Translations under genes and position numbers: made by a program
From: Spirometra erinaceieuropaei
Lineage: Eukaryota > Platyhelminthes > Cestoda > Diphyllobothriidea > Diphyllobothriidae
Assembly: GCA_902702965.1 (NCBI GenBank)
Contig: CACRXP010000309.1
Span: 107,563 to 171,562, forward strand
Direction of reading: 5' to 3'
DNA length: 64,000 nucleotides
The notes under the pieces: generated by a model
The model's database searches: none
What the model saw: the letters and a program-made list of their open reading frames with translations, nothing else
Told to the model about the DNA's origin: nothing
Shown: one piece after another, positions 1 through 10,860 of the stretch
Layout: each line of letters opens with the position of its first letter
Numbering within the stretch: the stretch's first letter is position 1

Positions 1-2017
1 TTGAAAATCCACGACTACAACTCAATTTTCCCTCTCTTTTTCATTATATCACCTCGGAGTGAACATCGCGTCGGTTATTCAATATAGGCGGTTATATATC
101 TTTTCCGGAACTGATTTGGAATATAACGAAGGTTACCTACCAAGCTCTGCTTAATGACATCATAAATGAAAACGGTAATTGAAACCCAGCCTGTAGAAAC
201 ACATCAGCTATTGTCTGAACTAACACCGGCGTTAGAAGGAAACTTGAGGTGATGTCGTATATCAGTGCAGATCATCTCCAGTTGCACAGTCCCCACTGTT
301 GGCAAAGCGATATCTTTATCTATAAAAAACCTGCAGAATTCTGTCATTATCGCCGCTAACAGATCTGATGAGACGAAAGACGCTATCATCTTAATGGGGA
401 CTAATTATGCAAGTCGTAGACCTGGATACTCCTGGATAAAAATTAGCTACCGTAAATGTATAAGCTGGAAGCCTTTTAAAAATTATGACATAAATAATGC
501 GTTTACCTTAACACAAATGATGGAAATGGTGGTCGCGGAAATATCCCTAAGTGTCATCCACTCTATGGAGAATTTTCCCAAACCTTGCTCCCTGAATATT
601 TTGCCCCCAGGAACCAGAGGTGCAATCCTTCACTATTCTTTTCTGGCCAATCCGCGTTTCAGTGTCCATGTGCGTCATTTTGAGGGACGTTTTCGGGTTT
701 CCTTGTAGTTTTGGATGCAAACGCATAGGAGGTAAACATAGGCGCTTGGTAATTCAGTCAATTAAAAATATGCTGGAGTGGCAGTAAAGAAAGTGTGGAG
801 ATGTTAAACGAGAAACACTCGGAAGTTTAGCATACCATCGCCGTCACTGAAGGCAATGTTCACTCGCGCGCTCCCCCCGTGACTATCCTGCCAGACTGAG
901 TCTTAGCACTGAATCCCAACTAGTTGTGGTCTTTACGCGTGTATGTAACGTGTTAGACGAAGACGACTTTACGCCGCATGTCACCATGTTCACTCTTTTA
1001 TTACCATTCGACTGACAGACGCAGACACATCGATAGCGGATGGGAAGAGAAAAAAGTGACGTTGATATTGATGTACACTTTCTCATGTTAATCCATCGCA
1101 CTTGTCAGTATAATAAATCCAACGAGCAAAAAACTATCAGAATGTGCTGCCAACGGCGGCTTGTTTCCAGTTTAGAGTGCAGACGAGGCCTTTTCTTAAT
1201 TCGGCCTTCATGGTACTCTCATTTTGTTGCATACAACAGTCCATCAATGAAGTCCGACACCTTGAATTACGCACAATATCATATGTTGCACGCGTGAAGG
1301 GTCAAGTTAGATTTTTTGGCCGCCGAACCTACTCCCGTTTATGGCTGTCATGCTATGCTAACAAGACGGACGGGGTAAATGTGACGCAGTCTACAGGAGA
1401 AGAGATTTGGCTTGACAGTAAGCAGATTCACGCGCAAGACAGCACCGCGCCTATCTCGTGCGATGACGGTGGGCATCATCGCTTGCAAAAGTGAAAGCAT
1501 CATCAACTGACGGGTCTCACTGTGTGCGTTTCATTTGAGGGGGCTTTGACAATTGTATATGATTCTTTAAAAGCAGAAGATAAAGTTGGGAAGAAGAAGA
1601 AGAAGGTTAAAACGCTGAAACAAGAGGTTTATTCGTCTAGTGTTTCGAACTCATAGTCCAATGCACCATTTGCCGTTTAACTCCAGATCCAAACATCGAG
1701 CGAAAAAATATTTTATCTGACAATCGAGTCTTTTCTAATTGATCACTAAATATCAACACTGTCTAAACAGATGACGATCAACTCTGGTATCATATTTTTA
1801 CGTTGAGGAACTAAATTGGATTGGTTCAGAGAAATCCTGTACATAACACGGAACGCCACTTTGGTATGTAATTGGTAACCAATGTCTGCTAGATGTCGCA
1901 AAGCATAACTAAATTTGAAACGGATCTTTTCGTGGCTGCGTCTAACTGGGAAGTGCTGATTTACTCTTTTGGTAATGCGGCATATCGGTCAATATAACTG
2001 ACTTGCCCAATTTCACA
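1..2017. other. No gene recognised
   Basis: Short open frames occur on both strands, the longest about 147 codons at 265-708. None shows a family motif, a start context or splice borders that join to anything nearby. Base composition is ordinary and AT-leaning. Intergenic or deep intronic DNA is the most that can be said. Confidence 0.6.
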
Positions 2018-2019
2018 TA

Positions 2020-3012
2020 CAGTAGGTGGGCTAACTCACGAAATGTCAACCTAAATTCCCAAATGCGTTTTCGTTTCAAAAAGACTAATTAAATACTGTC
2101 ATAAAACAAATCATCATGCAGCATAATTCTATAATAATTCAGTTACCTCGGGATGCTGACTTTCGATCCAACATATTTCCGGCCGCATGCACAAACCACA
2201 CCCTGAAAAAATGACTTCTTATATAGCATGTATTTTTCTCACTGATTTTCGATGCCCTTAAAAATTCAATTAAATTTCATAGAAAACTTTATAGAAACAC
2301 TCGTTCCTTTACTCATTCGGTAGAATATTACGTCTTCTTCTAATTTTATATTCGAAATAAGAGTATGATTCGGTCTTCATAAAATTTCTCATTGTGAAAT
2401 TTTTTTAATACCATGAAATGACCGTTCATAAAACGTCATGTCTCCGCATTCACTAATGTGGCTTGTAAATTTAACAATAGGGCTAAAATCCTCTGCTAAA
2501 TTTTATGAATTCCATATGGTCTCCTCTTAATACAGTAGAGAAATGCAGGATTTTCTGTACGCGGAAAGTACATGGCTTGTAGTTTGGAAACCCTGAATAC
2601 AAGTATAACGGCAGATCGGGGTTCAAAATTATTCAGGAATTGGAAAAGTTTTTGGATACCGAATTATACCCTTCTTTCGAGTATAAAATTGGAAGAAGAC
2701 GTAATTTTCTACCGAATGAGCAAAAGGAAGAATATTGTGATGCATGCTTTCTATGAAATGTAATTGAATTTTTAAGGGCATCAAAATCAATGAGAAAAAC
2801 ACATGCTACTTAAGTAGTCATTTTCACAGAGTATCGTTTTTGCATGCCGCCGATACGAAGTTCTCCCGAAAGCCGGCATCCCGAGGTAACTGACTTTTTA
2901 TAGATTTATGCTGCGCAATGATTAGTTTTCAAACCCTACTTAATTAATCTTTTCGAAACGAGAACGCATTATGGAATTTCGGTTGACATTATTTGAGTTA
3001 GCCCACCTACTG
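2020..3012. mobile_element. Fold-back DNA element (MITE), Tc1/mariner-like ends
   Basis: The left end begins CAGTAGGTGGGCTAACTCA and the right end is its reverse complement (TGAGTTAGCCCACCTACTG). Both ends are flanked by TA (2018-2019 and 3013-3014), the target duplication expected of Tc1/mariner-type insertion; CAGT at the outer edge fits too. The inverted arms are long, about 2020-2375 against 2658-3012, and diverged, with small indels. The centre (about 2376-2657) is AT-rich and has no transposase, so the element is non-autonomous. Family assignment rests only on the termini and the TA duplication. Confidence 0.8.
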
Positions 3013-3059
3013 TAAATGAATATCCAATTATACGACATGAAAACTACACGCTAAAACAA

Positions 3060-3850
3060 TCGTTCGCCTGACAGTTAAATGGACACAGATGGTGACGTCC
3101 ATCACGTGCCACACAGGGCAGACGTAGCACCAGCAACTTGCGCGTAAATTATTTAACAATAAGACGGACTTGCACCGCCCCAACCGCACTCTCTTTTCCT
3201 ACTCAGTTTGCCCCGATATCGAAATAATGCGAAAACTGTCAATATGGGCGGGGACGCGACGACTAACAAAATTAGACATCCCGTTTACCTACACCATATA
3301 GGACTTAGTTCCAATTACACTTACGTTCTAGACAAGGACGTCTCAGATCTCCCAGGAGTGCCTTTATCATGAAGGAGTCATGACGGTCGAATTATTACTC
3401 TGGTTTATCTAGTACATTACTAGTTACTCTGGTTACTCTAATATATTCTCATGACGACTGTGGTTACTTCGATATATTCGCATGGTTACTTTAATAAAGT
3501 TACTCTATGATACTTACTCTGGTTACTCTAATATATTCGCACGGCAATTGTAGTATCTTGTTAGCTTGCAGCCATCCAGGTTATAGCTCCTGATGTGTTG
3601 TGATATATTTTGGCGAGGAATGCGTCGATTCGTCATGGCGACGGATTTTCCATCCAGTCTTTCCTCCCACTCCCATGTATCAGTTGACTGTCTGGGCTTG
3701 TTGACCGACTGCAAATGCAGTTGGATACAGGGAATAACAAAGTTGCGACATCCCGTTCGCACATGCCACACACGTCCTGGTCTCCACCACGCGCCCCAAA
3801 TGGGACAAATGTGCCACTTAAGTGAGACGTACCTGTTCTAGCATGCGATG
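3060..3850. repeat. Short direct repeats and diverged tandem duplication
   Basis: At 3395-3545 the phrase GGTTACTCTAATATATTC and variants recur several times in imperfect direct repeats. On either side, 3230-3350 and 3725-3845 share phrases such as GACATCCCGTT and a nearby GTTCTAG, so they may be diverged copies of one unit. No coding signal is visible. Confidence 0.4.
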
Positions 3851-6800
3851 TTTTTTCGCCGTTAAGATGATGGCAAACCACATCGCATGTTTGTTGCAGG
3901 AGAGAGGAGTGGTGTTACGTGGGCGGAGAAGCGTACACCAGTGAGAGCCACGATGTCCATGCTGCAACGCGCGAGTTCTCACGCAACAACAGTTGTTCTC
4001 CTTTCCCGCAGGTTTTTTGTTGAAGTGTCTAAAAGGTTAAAAATATTCCAGGTTGCCAGAGTGAGAAGCATCAGTCTGGCAGCCTATAGAGGGGCGCAGT
4101 GAGGAACACAGGATTGCTATTTGTAATAATCTTTGACCGTCTTTTTGCATCCATATGCTACGACTAGCATGCTGGTGGTATGTTCGCTCAACAGTTGTTT
4201 AAGGCGCCCTTCCTATCCTCCTCTCCCGCGAGAAGTAGAGAGCGCTCCCCCAAGCAGGACTACCTAGTCTTCCCATGTGGCTGCCGAATCCCACTATGGG
4301 TCACAAGTATCTTTTAGTGGAAAAGCGATTCAAAATAACCAGCGCCGACTGTGGACTTGTAGATTGCTACCTACGTGAGTCTTGGGGTTTTAGAGTGGGA
4401 GAGATGGTGGAGATTATTTCATAGACTAATGGCATCAAAGGCACACACGTCGGACACCCTCATCTAGTTTAACCCGCCGGTCAAAGGCAGCTACTGAGGT
4501 GTCGCCGTTGTGCTGAGCATGAGTTCCTGGAGCCACAGCTAGGGTTGGGTATTAGGACCGGGCAGGAAGAAGTACGAGCATCGGCCAAACTCACTGAGAC
4601 GTTTGCTGTTAACTGTCGTGGTATTTCTGATAAGAACATGGTCCTGCGCGTGCTAACAGGCGCGGATATCGTCGTCCATTTTAAACCTGTATACGCGGTA
4701 ATTGTCGGGGGTGTAATTGCGGCAGGGTATCCTCGTTCGTCTGAAATCCTTCGGCGTCCATCCATCCTCATTAGCGAAACTGGAGTGACAATAGAGATGT
4801 CACGTTGATCTGTGTTTACTACTCTACCTCCTAAACAGGTTCCCTATCAGAGGAGAGGTCATTAAACCAGCAGTATGACATGCATGGCGAGTACTAAGCT
4901 TATGAGTAAGAGTTCAGAAAGTGTGCACATGCAACGATTATTTCATAGATGACAGGTTCGCCACAACTTATATTTTAAGGCTATTTCAAGTAGTTTGCAT
5001 ATGTTCTGTTAGTTCTAGTGGTGAGACAAGGGAATAGGAACCCTCCTGGTTACAGAGGTATCCTTGATCTAATTTTCAGGAAAGATACCAATTATTGTGT
5101 CCTAGTCCTAACTTTAACGCTTAACCCAAGCAAAACCCTAATCTCCCAGGAATTGAGCCCAAAAAATACTTGTATTGTGGTCGAGAAGCAGCTGACTATG
5201 CAAGCCCCGTTTTTTTCAACTATGACCTATCTACTAGTTTCATTTAGTTCGGCATGCTGTGCTTGGGTTTATCCTTGTTAAGGCGATTATGATTGCAATT
5301 ACAATTTATGGTTTGCATTTGAATTTCGCGGTTAGGGTTAGCAATTTAGGTTGGGACTCAGAGTTTGGGTTAGGGTTGGGTCCGTAGTTGAGGTTAGGAC
5401 TAAGTTTGCCCACCACAGACTCTGCCTTCTTCAATCTTTAATCTTGGAGTACCCGTCGTGCGTCCGTTTACACGTCCCCAATTCGCATTCTTCTAATTGC
5501 ATGGTCTGTTCCAGTGCCTCATGGGAGAAATTAGACGGACGTATGACAGAACTGCGAGTTTTGTCCTTTTTCTCCCCAGATTTCGTTAATTGCCATGTCT
5601 ATCTGTCCCACCGATGAAACTGCTAGTAACATCCTTCCCATAGTACGGGAGTGCCTGTGTTCAACTTTCTCAGTGGGCGTAAGCATTCAATTTTTCCCAC
5701 GGGGATCCTATTCCGTGTACTACGTTTCTACGTAGGCACAATTGCAAGGACTAGAAAACAATTCAACGTCCAAAATGGTGTGCTTTGTGGTAATCTGAAA
5801 CCTGCATCTTTTGTTCTAAATTCAGCCGTTCTTGTCTTTGGTATATAGTTATATGCGTTGATTTGGCACTTTATATTCATCCGAGGTCAATGACGAAATT
5901 ATTGAAGCTAGTCGTATCTCTGTATGGAATACCGCCTTTTCTTTTCCCTTTGGCGTTCCGCTTTGAACCATCGTAGACAGTCATATATTCAATCAGGAAT
6001 GGAGGCACACCGATCAATTGGCTTCATGAAGCAAACAAGCTCTGTATGGGTGGCATAGGTTACGAACAGGCAACCAACTACTAGGCCGAAATCAGCTAAG
6101 TCATAGTGGCAGCGAAAAGGGACGGACACTAAAGTGTTGAGGCTATTGCTGGCCCCAATCTCAGAACGAGGGGCACCGGTCTTTCGTTCCATTGTCTGGG
6201 AGGGGTCTTTGATGATTTGTCAGAATTGCCGAACACAGTATGCACATTCTCTTAGCTCATATCTTGCCGGTACAGAAACCTCCTTTTCAGTTGTAGACTT
6301 TTTGAAAAACAAAAATTGACTGTTAAGGCTGCTGTTGACCCTAAATATAGTAATCGTTATGTACCGGCGCCCTCATGCAGCTCAAACTGAATTAACTGCA
6401 AAAAATATTCCCTGTCCGTGTATATTTGACCGAGCTTCTTGCATTGGACGTCTCACTGTCTTATGTAAGCTAATGTCTGGTTAAGTATCATTCGTTTTTT
6501 GTCTCTTGCAAAACCACCTACCCGTACATATTCCAATTTCGCAACAACAATGCATAGTTCTCGGTCCGATATACGACTTTAAAAACACACTAGCACTCTG
6601 CGCTGAAAATATGAATTGCAGTCTAAAGACCGACAGGAGTTGAACTCTTATTTTCGTGTACTATCAACGATCTCACTAGAAAAGAAATTTCTAGAAATGT
6701 TTCGGCTAGACTGGTATGGTAAGTGTAGTCGGCTAATGTGAAACAAATCTGCCAGCTTTCCGGCTGTATCCACGGTGTTATTTCCGCCGGATCACTACTC

Positions 6801-7495
6801 CAGTCTCGTGACTAACGCACGTTTGGATATTTTAAAATAAAAACATGTTCAGATCCCCTTGTTCGGACAAGCACAAACTCTATGACACGGAACAGGCAAA
6901 GGTGCGGATATTTCGCCAGTGTTTTTGCCTTAAGTACGAGAAAGGATAGCGAGCTATCTAAGTGTACGTGTCATGAAAACCCGCTATAATGATAAGAACT
7001 AAGCGAGTTCTCTTACTGATAAATTTCCGTCTGAGCTATGTGAAAAATTATTGCGAACAACTGTAATTACCATATGAAATATGAAGTGGACTGTTATTGA
7101 TGTAGGGTTTTCTGGGTGCATAGAATTTTAAGAGACAACGTAGTGGAAGATTGATATTAGTAACCGTAAAGTTCTGTGACGATGCCCATTTAAACATGGT
7201 AGCAGTTAAAGTTGGCAAGCGTACATTTTAAATTATCAATCATCAGCCAATAGGTCTGCACGGTAACATACACCACGGTAGGGCAGGAAAAAGCGAAAAA
7301 TCAACGCAGGCGGGTGATGAAGGTTTCTAGGTATCTCACGACAGAGGTAGGAATTATGACTGAGTTTTGCCAAACAACGGGGTGGAAATGGTAAATTATG
7401 TTCGCCATCGTTAAACGGCGTGATGGGACTGTGAGACAACTTTGGCGCGGTAGTTATAGGGTTGGAATAAACGCCTTCTGCAAACATAAGTTATA
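3851..7495. other. No gene recognised
   Basis: Nothing with a recognisable domain is seen. Open frames of 60-96 codons at 4481-4808, 5018-5281 and 5351-5617 lack motifs and overlap on opposite strands. A telomere-like patch at 5320-5405 is listed separately. Confidence 0.5.
5320..5405 (+). repeat. Degenerate telomere-like TTAGGG patch
   Basis: The stretch contains several GGTTAGGGTTAG, GGGTTAGGGTTGGG and GAGGTTAGGAC phrases, degenerate forms of the TTAGGG repeat that flatworms use at telomeres. It is short and embedded in unique-looking sequence, so it is interstitial. A second patch lies at 59378-59460. Confidence 0.5.
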
Positions 7496-7499
7496 ATTG

Positions 7500-8515
7500 C
7501 TAACTGTATGAACACCGTCTCCGCCGCCGTAAGCATCCATGGCTCTGCATTCTCGATTGACGTCTACAAGGTGGATGCTCTCACGACTGCGCTACATATA
7601 GACTTACCCATGCTCCGACTTAGCGAAGGCGTGTGTTGCTCTCGCATCCGCTTGGGTAGGCGCCCTGTCGTTTGACCAATATTGCCGGAGGCATAAATGC
7701 TGATTTAATCGGTCTGAAAGGGAGCACCATATCCTTACCTCCGATTAAGAGGAGGAATAAGCTTGAGAAAGTCAATCTTGTCCTGTCTGCTGAGTACGTG
7801 AATGTAATATAGTTAAGGCTACGATTACCTAGTTCGCTGGCGAGGTCCCTTCGAAACAGCAATGTATGAAACGGCTGCTTCTTTTTAAAGGTCAGTGCAT
7901 CCGTTTTTGGCACATGTTTTTTCTGCACATCTTGCGAAAAATTTTTCAGACGATATTTTCCCGTGGTGTTTCGAACAATGGGTTCGTTCTGCAGCGTATC
8001 AAGAGAGTTTATTCTTCTGACTGGGTTGGTTAGACAGCAAACTGATTTTTTTCTGACTTGGGACGACAGACGCGTAGAAGTTTGTGTCTTTACCAGACAT
8101 TCTGCTGCCCCGGACGTCCAAAAATGTAAGGCACTCATTGTCCTCTTTTCCCAAGTTGGAAGCTAGGCCTTCGCGGGCTTCATTTACGTTCTCCAGTAGA
8201 GCACTCGAGTCAAGTTATATCTTCGGAAAGTCGTTCATAAAACTCGATATCCAATAGACGAAATTGGATCTTCTGAAGTTTCCCCATGAAGACATCAGCT
8301 GGCATAGATGCAAAGCGTGCTTTCAACTCCATGTCATCTATCTGGCGGCAAAAGTGACCATCGAATATGAACAGTACATTCAAAGTGTGACGAAGCAACG
8401 GCTTAGTTATTGATACAACTCTTGTGTCATTTGAGTAGTCCAAATTAACATTCCTGTCACATGTCAATTTGGCCGTCCCAAAAGACGAGTTCTTAGTGTT
8501 CTCCACAACTAGGTG
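7500..8515 (-). pseudogene. Penelope-like element RT remnant (GVAMGSP-type lineage)
   Basis: Read on the minus strand, 8506-8210 gives FDGHFCRQIDDMELKARF followed by PADVFMGKLQ. This matches the RT stretch before the catalytic aspartates in PLEs that carry the signature RQIDGVAMGSP, here decayed. After a frameshift, ECLTFLDV (motif D region) appears. Then 7800-7860 gives FRRDLASELGNRSLN and TYSADR, the connector upstream of the GIY-YIG domain. The YVDD box is lost and at least two frameshifts and stops break it. It resembles the 54.6-kb PLE more than the 17.6-kb one, so two PLE lineages are present. Confidence 0.75.
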
Positions 8516-9789
8516 AACGCAAGAACGGTAAATTGCGCATGTTTCATTTTATAATGGTCGGAAACTTGCCCAGCGTCTAGCGCACCATCTCCTCCCCACC
8601 CACCTGAACCCAGTGTCTAGACAAAGCCGAGAAGGCTGGAGATGAATTCGGGCGCATAGGCTAGGCAGACAGTCTGTGCTTGCCACACAGGTGTCTGGTC
8701 GGGGCACAAAGGACCAGGATTCACAGAAGCGGAAAATTGGCGGCTCGGATTTCAATTGAATGGGAGTGCCACAACGGTCACACTAAGAAGGGGCCATTGC
8801 AACGTGACTATCCGTCCTGAAAGGCTCTAGTTATCCCATCAGTCGGCAACCTTCCAAGCTACATCTTCTAGCTCAGCGTGATAGTTTACAAGCGCGTCAG
8901 TTTCTCCAAAGTAAGGACTGTGCACTGAGTGCAGTGAGGACGGAGTCCTCCGATTCGATTTCATTCTCTCTCCCCCCCCCTAGGCATCAGTCCAGTGCCC
9001 AAGCCGGTCAGCCATCTGATGCGGGAATTGGGCGCAGGTGGCTGGCGCGGAGCGAGCGTCTGCCTAGGAGTGCCGCCACATCCCCATGTGTGACGTTTGT
9101 TACGGATGTATAGGCCGAATATCGCATGTCGTGTCCTTTTCCTCTCCCGTACTTGTTCGGCGCAAATCCCGCACCCCCCGATTGCCGGAGATGCAAGTTC
9201 ACTACATAATACTCCATCATATGCGTGAGCGAAATATTAACCAAGCGATGAGAGAAAACAATGGGTGATACCTATCTAACCTAGTGGTCGGCACAGCGTA
9301 ATGTCCATTCTGCGAAGAAAATGTGCTCATACTGCCTTGGTTGCCATCAGCCAGGAACGCATACAAGTTTGCACTGAGGTTTGCTTCTCTGCGTGACATA
9401 GCTTCGAAGACTTCGGCCCCTTGCCCATTTCTTCAGCGTTCTCTGTGCATTTTCTGCTTAATGAGCTCAACGTATGAGGGGCTAAATTGATAATTGGTCA
9501 AATAGCATTGAGGACTAGTATCCCAGCATCCCGATTTGTATCTCCCCTCCAGAATGTGTAAATAGTGTCAACCTCCTTCATTAATTCATACTCGAAGTAT
9601 CTCTCTTCCGTTGGGAATTTCGATATCTGCTTTCTAACTCTATTTCCGGGGCGATCAGCGAGTTGTCTAAGAGGAATTCTGGGTGTCACGTAAGGGCCCT
9701 AGACTCATGAAGTGACATGCTTCTGCTGCATACATAGTACTTTCAAGACGTCCTGATGGCCTGACTGAGCTGCTTCATGAATTAGAGAT
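8516..9789. other. No gene recognised; SINE-like debris
   Basis: The segment 8585-8730 holds a CCCAGTGTCTAGACAAAGCC phrase resembling the GTGTCAAGACAGAGTC box found in RTE tail repeats at 26.8 and 33.2 kb. A short polypyrimidine/poly-C tract lies near 8970-8985. No domain is visible in the small open frames of either strand. Confidence 0.4.
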
Positions 9790-10720
9790 TATTTTACTTT
9801 CCGCACTCCATTTGTCTAGTCTGGCAAGCTAAAATCTACTGTCTTCCCAAGAACTGTGGAGTTTTTCAAGGATTCATTTTCACCGCTCACTTCTCCTTTC
9901 ACACTGATTACCCGGGATCGTCAAATGACTGCATGTATGTCACGTATGCTGAAGATATGGTTGTAGACCACCTTCTCAAATATTGGAGTCATCTCTGGTT
10001 CTTGGAAGTTCGTTTGGACCACGACGGCGCACTGTTGTTGGAAAACTGTCTCGTACTTGCTAATCAGAAATCAGTTTAGTTTGTGGTTCGGCTACGACGC
10101 TCTCCTGTTCCTGAATCCTCGGACATTCTTCCAAGTAATCGTTCTTATTTCCGGTATCTTGATGTTATTTTGCCTTCAAATATTTCCTTTTCCCTCCTAT
10201 CGAAGTTCTTTTAGCTAAAAATCGTAAGCTTGTTTATTACAGTAGTCGCTTGCGTCCCTATTACACACATCAGCCCCTAATCTGGAGATTTATAGAGGTC
10301 CACATTCACCCTCCCATTATTTCCATCCCTTTGTTTTTCATCATTTGCTTTAAAATAGTTATGTTACTCCGAAAACGAGTGCTCCGGATGCTCCGTTATA
10401 TTGTGGGTTTTTCTTATGCCTTTTTGGTTGCGATAATAATACGACGGCAGTTTACAACGGTCGAGCAATTGGCTGATCGAATTCTGGACGGCCTTTTCCA
10501 TCCTCTTAATTCCGAACTAACTGATGCTAAGTCCTACTGCCTCATGCGTCGTGGCTGGTCGTACATCGACATATCAACATTCTGAATTGACATTTCTGGC
10601 AGGAAAATGGGCCTTGAACTCTACCGGTTACGGATATTCAGGCTTATGTAAACCTGTTTACCCTTGAATCAATTGTAAATTTATATCCTTGTCAAAATAA
10701 AATGAAAACATTTTTGTTGA
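9790..10720 (+). pseudogene. Non-LTR retrotransposon RT fragment
   Basis: Plus-strand conceptual translation, changing frame, reads like the palm and thumb of a LINE reverse transcriptase. It shows VFQGFIFTAHFSF, then TYAEDMVV at about 9940-9965 (the YADD box with Asp to Glu), LLLENCLVLAN, RSPVPESSDIPPSN, SYFRYLDVIL and an RRQFTTVEQLADRIL helix near 10440. Several stops and frameshifts interrupt it. The 3' side ends in an A-rich stretch (about 10690-10720), as expected for a 5'-truncated LINE copy. The clade is not resolved; CR1 or Rex-like is possible. Confidence 0.7.
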
Positions 10721-10739
10721 AAATTTGGGCCGGGTTTGG

Positions 10740-10860
10740 TCCTGCAGCCACACTGGAAATTTATAAACCCCGAATGCTTGTAATACGAGAATGGTGGTAA
10801 TGGGGTTCTACGGGTGGGCCATTTGGACACGCCAAAGGGAAGGCAGTAAAACTATAAAAT
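10740..10860. repeat. Short interspersed repeat shared with 22475-22570
   Basis: The phrases AACCCCGAATGCTTGTAATAC and GAATGGTGGTAATGGGGTT followed by CTACGGGTGGG are nearly repeated at 22475-22570 (ACCCCGGGTAAGTGTAATAC, GAAATGGTGGTAATAGCGG). The two sites lie in unrelated surroundings, which points to a dispersed repeat. Confidence 0.6.

Noticed and set aside
265..708. 147-codon open frame
   Set aside because: No family motif, no splice partner, and overlap with another open frame on the minus strand; chance is sufficient.
7620..8138. 172-codon minus-strand frame as an intact gene
   Set aside because: Parts of it match the PLE connector only after frameshift; other parts are out of frame, so it is a decayed element and not a gene.
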